In this document: in pieces, positions 58,151-64,000 of the stretch
Layout: each line of letters begins with the position of its first letter
How positions within the stretch are numbered: position 1 is the first letter of the stretch
The notes under the pieces: model-generated
Seen by the model: the letters and a program-made list of their open reading frames with translations, nothing else
Databases searched by the model: none
Told to the model about the DNA's origin: nothing
DNA from: an uncultured Rubrobacteraceae bacterium
GTDB lineage: Bacteria; Actinomycetota; Rubrobacteria; Rubrobacterales; Rubrobacteraceae
DNA: 64,000 nucleotides
NCBI GenBank assembly: GCA_902806085.1
Contig: CADCVH010000094.1
Location: 62,001-126,000, forward strand
Direction of reading: 5' to 3'
Made by a program: the position numbers and the translations under genes

Positions 58151-60715
58151 ATGCTTGATACTTTCTCGGGGAACATCCGCCCCCACAACATAGAAGACGA
58201 GATAAAGGACTCGTTCCTTTCTTACGCGATGAGCGTGATAGTCTCGCGCGCCCTTCCGGACGTGCGGGACGGCCTGAAGCCGGTACACCGGCGGGTCCTG
58301 TACGCCATGCACGACGTCGGCCTCCAGCCGAACCGCCCGTACCGCAAGAGCGCTACGGTCGTCGGCGAGGTCATCGGTAAGTACCACCCGCACGGCGACT
58401 CGGCCGTCTACGACACGCTGACCAGGCTCGCCCAGGATTTCTCGATGCGCTACCCGCTCGTCGACGGCCAGGGCAACTTCGGCAGCGTCGACGGCGACCC
58501 GCCGGCCGCGATGAGGTACACCGAGGCGCGCCTCACGCGGATGGCGACGGAGATGCTCAGGGACATAAGCTCGGATACGGTGAACTTCGTCCCGAACTTC
58601 GACGAGAGCCAGCGCCAGCCCGAGGTGCTGCCGGCGCGGTACCCGAACCTGCTCGTCAACGGTTCCGACGGCATCGCCGTGGGGATGGCGACCAAGATCC
58701 CGCCGCACAACCTCGGCGAGGTCATCGACGCCGCCGTCGCGCTCATCGACGATCCGGAGCTAGACGACGAGGAAGTCGCCGGGCACATCAAGGGGCCTGA
58801 CTTCCCGACGGGCGGTGTAATCGTCGGCCTGCGCGGCATCAAGGACGCGGTGACGACCGGGCGCGGGTCCGTGAAGGTGCAGGCGCGGGCCCACACCGAG
58901 CAGATCAAGGGCAACAGGACCCAGATCGTGGTCACCGAGATCCCCTACCAGGTCAACAAGAGTTACCTGCTGCAGAAGATCGCCGAGCTCGTCAAGGAGC
59001 GCAAGCTCACGGACATAAGCGACCTGCGCGACGAGTCCGACCGGAACGGGATGCGCATAGTCATCGAGCTCAAGCGCGAGGCTGTGCCGAAGGTCGTCCT
59101 GAACAACCTCTACAAGCACACCCAGATGCAGCAGAGCTTCGGCGTGAACCTGGTCGCCCTCGTGCACGGCGTGCCGAAGACGCTCTCGTACAGGGAGGTC
59201 CTCAAGCACTACGTCGCCCACCAGTTCGACGTCGTTACCCGCCGGACGCGCTACGAGCTCGAGCGGGCCAAGGCCAGGGCGCACATCCTCGAAGGGTTGC
59301 TCATCGCCCTCACGAACCTCGACGAGGTCGTGGCGACCATCCGCAGGAGCCGTTCGGTCGAGACGGCGCGCAACAACCTGATGAGGACCTTCAAGCTCTC
59401 CGAGCGTCAGGCGCAGGCGATCCTGGACCTCAGGTTGCAGCGGCTCACCGCGCTCGAGCGGCAGAAGGTCGAGCAGGAGCACAGGGACCTGCGGGAGAAG
59501 ATCGAGTACCTCGAGGGCGTGCTCGCCGACGAGGGCAAGGTGTACAGCATCATCAAGGAGGAGCTCGCCGAGGTGCGGGCCGCCTACGCCGACGAGCGCC
59601 GCACGGCGATCACCGCCGAGGAGGGTGTCGACTTCGAGATAGAGGACCTCATAGCCGAGGAGGAGATGGTCATCTCCATCTCCAACGGCGGCTACCTCAA
59701 GAGCGTGCCGGTCAACACCTTCCGCAAGCAGGGGCGCGGCGGGATCGGCGTCGCCGGGATGGAGCTGAAAGAGGGCGATTACATCGACCACCTCTTCATC
59801 ACGACGACGCACCACTACATGCTCTTCTTCACCAACAGGGGCAAGGTGTACAGGCTCAAGGTGCACCAGCTCCCGAGGATGGGGAGGACGGCCAAGGGGC
59901 GGCACATCGCCAACCTGTTGCCTTTCGCGCAGGGGGAGAGGATCCAGACCGTCATCGCCACCAAGGAGTTCGACGAGGCCGCGTACCTGCTCTTCGCGAC
60001 CAAGAACGGCGTCGTCAAGAAGACGAACTTCCTCGAGTACAACACCCCGCTCAAGGCCGACGGGATCATCGCGATCAACCTGGCCGAAGACGACGAGCTG
60101 ATCGCCGTCCGCGAGGTCTCGGACGGCGCCGACGTGGTGATGGTGAGCCGCAACGGCAAGGGCATCCGTTTCCCCCAGAGCGACGCCAGGCCGATGGGCC
60201 GGGCCACCGCCGGGGTCAAGGGCTTGACCCTCGGCAAGGACGACGTCGTCCTCAGCATGGACGTGGTCTCGGACGACGCGGCGGACCTGTTCATGATCAC
60301 GGAGAAGGGCTTCGGCAAGCGCACCGCGCTCTCGCAGTTCCGCCCGCAGGGCCGCGGCGGCCAGGGCGTCATCGCGCTCAAGACCGACGGCGAGCGCGGC
60401 AAGCTCAAGGGCGTGCGGGTGGTACGATCGGGGCTGCACGAGCTGGTCATAGTCTCCAACTTCGGGACCACGATCCGCATGGACGCCGACTCGGTCTCCC
60501 AGCAGGGCCGCGCGGCCCAGGGCGTGCGGGTGATGAACCTGCGAAGCGGCGACTCCGTGAGCGCGCTCGCGAAGGTGGCTGCGTCCAGGTCTTCGGACGC
60601 GGACGGGGCGGTCGACGAGCTCTCGCTTGAGGAGCTCACGGGCGAGGAGGCCATCAACGAATCCGCGGCCGGCCTGCCGGAGGCGAACGGCGACGGAGGG
60701 GGAGAGGTTGCATAA
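58151..60715 (+). CDS. gyrA: DNA gyrase subunit A
   Basis: 854 residues. Active-site Tyr is at about 123 (AMRYTE). The quinolone-resistance region is wild-type-like: [14 protein letters not shown], with Ser at 84 and Asp at 88. A GyrA-box-like QGRGG occurs in KQGRGGIGV at the start of the C-terminal beta-pinwheel. An acidic tail ([12 protein letters not shown] and onwards) may modulate wrapping. Its stop overlaps the next gene's TTG. Confidence 0.97.
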   Translation: MLDTFSGNIRPHNIEDEIKDSFLSYAMSVIVSRALPDVRDGLKPVHRRVLYAMHDVGLQPNRPYRKSATVVGEVIGKYHPHGDSAVYDTLTRLAQDFSMRYPLVDGQGNFGSVDGDPPAAMRYTEARLTRMATEMLRDISSDTVNFVPNFDESQRQPEVLPARYPNLLVNGSDGIAVGMATKIPPHNLGEVIDAAVALIDDPELDDEEVAGHIKGPDFPTGGVIVGLRGIKDAVTTGRGSVKVQARAHTEQIKGNRTQIVVTEIPYQVNKSYLLQKIAELVKERKLTDISDLRDESDRNGMRIVIELKREAVPKVVLNNLYKHTQMQQSFGVNLVALVHGVPKTLSYREVLKHYVAHQFDVVTRRTRYELERAKARAHILEGLLIALTNLDEVVATIRRSRSVETARNNLMRTFKLSERQAQAILDLRLQRLTALERQKVEQEHRDLREKIEYLEGVLADEGKVYSIIKEELAEVRAAYADERRTAITAEEGVDFEIEDLIAEEEMVISISNGGYLKSVPVNTFRKQGRGGIGVAGMELKEGDYIDHLFITTTHHYMLFFTNRGKVYRLKVHQLPRMGRTAKGRHIANLLPFAQGERIQTVIATKEFDEAAYLLFATKNGVVKKTNFLEYNTPLKADGIIAINLAEDDELIAVREVSDGADVVMVSRNGKGIRFPQSDARPMGRATAGVKGLTLGKDDVVLSMDVVSDDAADLFMITEKGFGKRTALSQFRPQGRGGQGVIALKTDGERGKLKGVRVVRSGLHELVIVSNFGTTIRMDADSVSQQGRAAQGVRVMNLRSGDSVSALAKVAASRSSDADGAVDELSLEELTGEEAINESAAGLPEANGDGGGEVA

Positions 60716-61121
60716 CGATTGCGACGGCGTGGTCGAGTGCACGGCGCTCGTCCTCGCCGAGGGTTGCTCGGAGCTCGAAGGCCGGCTGACGCTCTTCGGG
60801 ATCCTGGACGAGATCCGGCCCGCCGAGAGCGGCGAGACCTCCTTCGTCATCTACACCAAGTTCGAGGGCTGCGAGCACGCCACGGACGACGAGAGGCGGG
60901 CCCGCCTCATCATCACCGACGAGGACGGGGAGATGCTCGTCGAATCCGACGAGTACCCCGTCCTGTTCGCCGACGCCGAAGACCCCGCCACCATCGTCGC
61001 GGCCTTCGACCTGCCAGAGGGGTTCGCGGACGGGGCGACCGTCCTGTGGGTAGAGGCCGTCCTCGACGACGAGACATTGTCCCAAACCGCGGTCCGGGTC
61101 CACGACCGCTACAGCGTGTAA
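60708..61121 (+). CDS. Conserved hypothetical protein after gyrA (DUF6941-like)
   Basis: 137 residues from a TTG with GGGGGAGAGG upstream, overlapping the gyrA stop by 8 bp, so translation is coupled. The sequence is acidic and beta-rich: [48 protein letters not shown]. The early '[10 protein letters not shown]' resembles the DUF6941 family of actinobacterial proteins, whose function is unknown. No membrane helix or enzyme motif. Confidence 0.65.
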   Translation: MHNDCDGVVECTALVLAEGCSELEGRLTLFGILDEIRPAESGETSFVIYTKFEGCEHATDDERRARLIITDEDGEMLVESDEYPVLFADAEDPATIVAAFDLPEGFADGATVLWVEAVLDDETLSQTAVRVHDRYSV

Positions 61122-61132
61122 AGAAACCGACC

Positions 61133-61168
61133 AGAGGCCCGAGGAAACCCTGGGCCTCTCCCGTTTGT
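61133..61168 (+). terminator. Terminator-like hairpin after the gyrA unit
   Basis: AGAGGCCC (61133-61140) and GGGCCTCT (61152-61159) form a perfect 8-bp stem with an 11-nt loop, followed by CCCGTTTGT. It lies 11 bp after the DUF6941-like stop. Confidence 0.6.
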
Positions 61169-61182
61169 GAGGAAATAAACCT

Positions 61183-62385
61183 ATGCCAGAAGATCTTGCA
61201 ATATTCATCGACTGGGAGAACATCTACATCTCCACGGTCACCGAGTACAAATCCAAGCCGAACGTTTCGGCCATCCTTGAAAAGTCCCGCGAGTACGGCC
61301 GCATAGTCTCGGCCACGGCCTACGCGGACTGGACGGAGGGCGACTTCCGCCAGGCGCCGCCGACGCTCTACTCCAACGGCATCTCGCCCCGCTACATCTC
61401 AGCCCGCTACTTCCCCGGCGGCAAGGCCTCCAAGAGGCGCACGAACTCCATCGACGTGATGCTCGCGGTCGAATGCTCGGACTTCCTGCACAAGCACCCG
61501 CAGGTGGACACCTACGTGCTGGTCACGGGCGACGGGGACTTTATCCCGCTCGTGAGCCTGCTCAGGAGCCAGGGTAAGACGGTCGTCGTGATCGGGGTCT
61601 CAGAGGCGACGTCGTACCACCTGATCGAGTCCGCCGACCACTTCATCTCCTACGCCTCCCTGCTCGAAGAAGACCGCGTCGCGCGCACCCCGGACAAGGA
61701 GACCAAGAAGAAGGAATCCGACCCTTACCAGGAGCTCGTCCGGGCCGTGGAGACGCTGAAGAGGGGCGGAAGGCCCCGCGTCCTCGGCCAGGTCAAGCAG
61801 CAGATGATCGTGCAGCTCGGCTCCTTCGACGAGCGCAACGCCGGCTTCAAGAAGTTCAAGGACTTCGTGGTCGAGGCCGAGCGCCGCAACCTCGTGAACA
61901 CCGTGGACCAGGACCTGGAGCTCCAGGTCTACCTCCCCGACGAGCCCGTGCCCGACCTCCAGGACTCCGACCTCGCCTCCGAGGAGCCGAAAGAGGATAC
62001 CCCGGCGAGGCAGCCGGCCCCCGCCGCCCGCAACAACGGCAAGACAGACCGGGGGGACCAGAACGGAAGGCAGGCCGAAAAGCCGGACTTCGACCTTCTC
62101 GAAGACCTGACCTCCTACGAGCTCAAGACGGTCTGCAACACCGTTGCGGGGCTCAAGCAGCCGGCGTCGTTCGTGGAGATCTTCTCCAGCATCAGGGAGC
62201 TCGACGAGCGCGGCGAGCTTGAGCTCTCCCGGGACGAGATCGGCGAGGTCATCAACGCGATGCTCGAGGCCGACTTTCTCGACAAGGTCCGCCAGAAGCC
62301 CTACGAGGCCGCCAAGGCGGACATGAACCTCTACGCCCTCAACGCCGACAAACCGGAGGTCAAGACCGCCCTGAGCGCCGGCTGA
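61183..62385 (+). CDS. NYN-domain protein with OST-HTH (LOTUS) region
   Basis: 400 residues. Residues 1-155 form a NYN (PIN-like) nuclease domain: LAIFIDWENIYIS with the first acidic residue, NSIDVMLAVE, and YVLVTGDGDFIPLVSLLRSQGK with conserved Asp. Residues about 175-250 resemble an OST-HTH/LOTUS RNA-binding fold (GRPRVLGQVKQQMIVQLG, FKKFKDFVVEAERRNLV). An acidic, disordered linker follows, and the last 100 residues form another helical domain. Together this suggests an RNA-processing or RNA-binding protein, similar to LabA/MARF1-type architecture. Confidence 0.82.
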   Translation: MPEDLAIFIDWENIYISTVTEYKSKPNVSAILEKSREYGRIVSATAYADWTEGDFRQAPPTLYSNGISPRYISARYFPGGKASKRRTNSIDVMLAVECSDFLHKHPQVDTYVLVTGDGDFIPLVSLLRSQGKTVVVIGVSEATSYHLIESADHFISYASLLEEDRVARTPDKETKKKESDPYQELVRAVETLKRGGRPRVLGQVKQQMIVQLGSFDERNAGFKKFKDFVVEAERRNLVNTVDQDLELQVYLPDEPVPDLQDSDLASEEPKEDTPARQPAPAARNNGKTDRGDQNGRQAEKPDFDLLEDLTSYELKTVCNTVAGLKQPASFVEIFSSIRELDERGELELSRDEIGEVINAMLEADFLDKVRQKPYEAAKADMNLYALNADKPEVKTALSAG

Positions 62386-62397
62386 CGTCCGCCGGAC

Positions 62398-63169
62398 GTG
62401 CCGCCGGGCCGCCCGTCTGACCCCACGCTCTTCGTCGCCAGTGAGGTGGCGGACGAGCTGGCGAATGACGGGGCCGATGCCGTGGGCCGATGCCGTCGTC
62501 CTCGTCGGCAGCCACGCCCGCGGGGAGGCCGGGCCGGAGTCCGACGTGGACCTCCTCGCCGTCGGCCCCCGGAAGTTCTCCTACAGGCTCCAGCGGCGCG
62601 GCGGGATGCTCGTCTCCACGAGCTCCCGTCCCCTCGGCCCGTACCGCGAAGCGCTCGGGGAGCCGGGCTCCGTCTGCGCCGCCGTCCCCGGCTGGCGGGA
62701 GGCCGTGCCCCTCCACGATCCTGAGGGGATAGCCGCCTCGCTGATCGAGGAGGCTAGGGGATGGAGCTGGGGGCCGCTGGAGCGGCGCTGCGACGCCTGG
62801 GTGGCTGAGGGGATCACGTCCCTGGCCGAGGAGGCCCACAAGCTGGTCGCCGCGCTCGGTCGCGAAGACCGTCAGACCGCGGCCATCCAGCGCTCGATCC
62901 TGGCCGTCCGTCTCGCGCCCATCCTCGCCTTGCATCACCGCATCCTCTACGGCTCCGAGAACGCCCTCTGGGACGTAGTCGGAGCGGCGATGGGCGAGGA
63001 ATGGTCCCAGGCACAGTCTGCCGCGCTCGGGCTCGGCGACGAACTGTTCGAAGAGACCTGCCGGGGTGCGCTAAGGCTGTACGGCCTCGCGGCGGAGGAG
63101 GTGCACCACCTCTCCGACGGGCGCCAGGAGCGGGTCGTGCGTCACGCCCGCCGCCTTGCCGGGGACTGA
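62398..63169 (+). pseudogene. Nucleotidyltransferase-domain protein, frameshifted by a 13-bp duplication
   Basis: The C-terminal frame contains VVLVGSHARGEAGPESDVDLLAV, the GS-x10-DxD pattern of pol-beta-type nucleotidyltransferases, and a helical C-terminal region. The natural N-terminus lies in another frame: a GTG at 62398 opens SDPTLFVASEVADELANDGADAV. The two meet at a perfect 13-bp tandem duplication (62471-62496). Removing one copy gives ADAVVLVGSHARG in one frame. Translation could restart at the ATG at 62465, giving a protein lacking about 25 residues. Confidence 0.7.
62471..62496 (+). repeat. 13-bp perfect tandem duplication in nucleotidyltransferase gene
   Basis: GGGCCGATGCCGT occurs twice in direct succession (62471-62483, 62484-62496). 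The odd length shifts the reading frame and could revert by slippage or recombination. Confidence 0.92.
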
Positions 63170-63175
63170 AACGCC

Positions 63176-63466
63176 CTAGTCGGCGAGCCTGTAGACGGTA
63201 AGCCGCGCGAGGACGAGGGCGACGGCGATCTGGATTACCGAGAGGCCGAGCGTCGCGGCGACCTGCGGGGCGGAGGAGCTCGTAAAGACGACGTAGAGGA
63301 AGACCACGAGGCCGAACCCGGCTACGAACCAGAGGCCCGCCTGGACCTTGTAGCCCGGTCCGCGCTCCCTCCAGATGACCGTGCCCGCCAGCGCCGGAAC
63401 GTAGAAGGCCAGGATCATCGGCACCAGGCTCAGCACCGCGACCCCGATATCCAGGAGGACTTCCAC
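63176..63466 (-). CDS. Hypothetical three-helix membrane protein
   Basis: 96 residues with hydrophobic segments at about 5-30, 43-62 and 68-92; the short polar loop GTVIWRERGPGYKVQ separates the first two. No family recognised. It converges with the nucleotidyltransferase gene (6 bp) and diverges from the HTH-like gene. Confidence 0.55.
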   Translation of the reverse strand: MEVLLDIGVAVLSLVPMILAFYVPALAGTVIWRERGPGYKVQAGLWFVAGFGLVVFLYVVFTSSSAPQVAATLGLSVIQIAVALVLARLTVYRLAD

Positions 63467-63519
63467 GAAAACAGTCTACATCACGGATGCCGAAACACTG
63501 GAAACTTGCCCGCGAGGTA

Positions 63520-63540
63520 TGTACGCTAGTACACTTGTAC
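63520..63540. promoter_or_regulatory. Overlapping GTAC palindromes upstream of the 126-aa gene
   Basis: TGTAC-GCTA-GTACA (63520-63533) is a perfect 5+5 inverted repeat with a 4-bp centre. GTACACTTGTAC (63529-63540) overlaps it. They lie 23-43 bp before the ATG and look like an operator. Confidence 0.45.
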
Positions 63541-63562
63541 CATTCAATAGAGGCGGTGGATC

Positions 63563-63943
63563 ATGGGAATAAACCAGCGGATTTCGCTCAGAAAGTTCGT
63601 CGACGACATACGGCGCTGGGTGGACGAGGGGAGGAGCGACGAGTGGATCGCGAGCGCCCTCGGGACGAGCCCTTCTTCGGTGCAGTCTTTCCGCTCGCGC
63701 AACGCGATCTACCGCCGCGGGAACGTCTCCACCCTCAACGACCCCCAGGACTACGCCGCCTACGAGGGCGTGCTCGAGACGACCGGCCCGGGCGTCTGGT
63801 TCGACCCCGGCATCGAGGACGACCCGCGCTGGAAGAAGCGCTGGAACGACGCCCAAAGGGTCGAGCTGCGCCTGACCCCGACCAGGATAGTCCTCGTCCG
63901 CCGCAGCGGCGGCGTCAAGTTCCGCACCAATCCGCAGGTTTAG
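63563..63943 (+). CDS. Small helix-turn-helix-like protein
   Basis: 126 residues. The N-terminal third (LRKFVDDIRRWVDEGRSDE, WIASALGTSPSSVQSFRSR) reads like a resolvase/sigma-type helix-turn-helix. The remainder is mixed and ends in a basic beta-like stretch (RIVLVRRSGGVKFRTN). I do not recognise a named family. GTAC palindromes directly upstream suggest autoregulation. Start ATG at 63563 is preceded by GAGGCGG. Confidence 0.6.
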   Translation: MGINQRISLRKFVDDIRRWVDEGRSDEWIASALGTSPSSVQSFRSRNAIYRRGNVSTLNDPQDYAAYEGVLETTGPGVWFDPGIEDDPRWKKRWNDAQRVELRLTPTRIVLVRRSGGVKFRTNPQV

Positions 63944-63952
63944 CGCCTGCGT

Positions 63953-63958
63953 TATAAT
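63953..63958 (+). promoter_or_regulatory. -10 box near right edge
   Basis: TATAAT, 10 bp past the 126-aa gene stop, probably serving a gene beyond the window. Confidence 0.35.
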
Positions 63959-64000
63959 CGCCCCGGGTTCGGGCCGTCCGACCCGTCGCTGCCGCCCGAG

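Overview
The window is about 67% GC, uses GTG and TTG starts often, and holds a chromosome origin with the order parB-parA-rsmG-parS-jag-yidC-rnpA-rpmH on one side and dnaA-oriC-dnaN-S4-recF-gyrB-gyrA on the other. Base composition, start-codon use and the accessory gene set suggest a deep-branching actinobacterium, most like Rubrobacter and its relatives. That assignment is an inference from gene content; no 16S gene lies in the window.

Layout. 1-6400: a truncated potassium channel, a circularly permuted ATP-grasp protein, an SDR, PhzF, an M55 aminopeptidase and small unknown proteins. 6483-19100: succinate-semialdehyde dehydrogenase, queG, a membrane J-domain protein, a metallopeptidase, half an MFS transporter, an AMIN/Gmad2-like lipoprotein, a threonine/serine dehydratase, MOSC, HIT, proS and a GNAT protein. 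19100-23000: an aldo/keto reductase, a broken DUF4239 gene, the redox repressor rex, then a decayed 0.6-kb stretch, a RibD-C/DHFR-like gene and an HxlR remnant flanked by an inverted repeat. 23049-27452: the glycine cleavage operon (gcvPA-gcvPB-gcvT-gcvH) behind a tandem glycine riboswitch. 27589-37020: ACC deaminase, a Yip1-like protein, then a tight six-gene operon (permease, glutamine-synthetase-like ligase, class-I GATase hydrolase, aldehyde dehydrogenase, SDR, cysteine-synthase-like enzyme) divergent from a GntR/UTRA regulator. 37252-45649: glyoxalase, CsaA, AIM24, GIDE-type protein, leuS, DUF92, TPR and a lytic transglycosylase. 45723-61121: the origin region. 61183-64000: a NYN/OST-HTH protein, a frameshifted nucleotidyltransferase, a small membrane protein and a small helix-turn-helix-like protein.

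How the parts work together. The six-gene operon reads as a gamma-glutamylation pathway: import an amine, glutamylate it, oxidise it in two steps, and release the acid with a PuuD-type hydrolase. The permease resembles ethanolamine permeases, and an SDR stands where the putrescine pathway would have an FAD amine oxidase. I therefore favour ethanolamine (or another amino alcohol) over putrescine. The product would then be glycine, and the glycine cleavage operon lies about 2 kb beyond the operon's far end.

The origin is unusually rich. I count 14 perfect DnaA boxes downstream of dnaA next to an AT-rich unwinding element with two facing runs of TTA/TAA triplets, three more perfect boxes upstream, and two perfect parS sites. 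An uncharacterised GHKL-ATPase/winged-helix fusion sits 3 bp ahead of dnaA. Two synthetase loci (leuS, and GNAT-proS) are each preceded by a short, apparently leaderless ORF containing the cognate codons. Several genes are degraded (MFS, DUF4239, HxlR, nucleotidyltransferase), and two kinds of short dispersed repeat occupy intergenic spaces.
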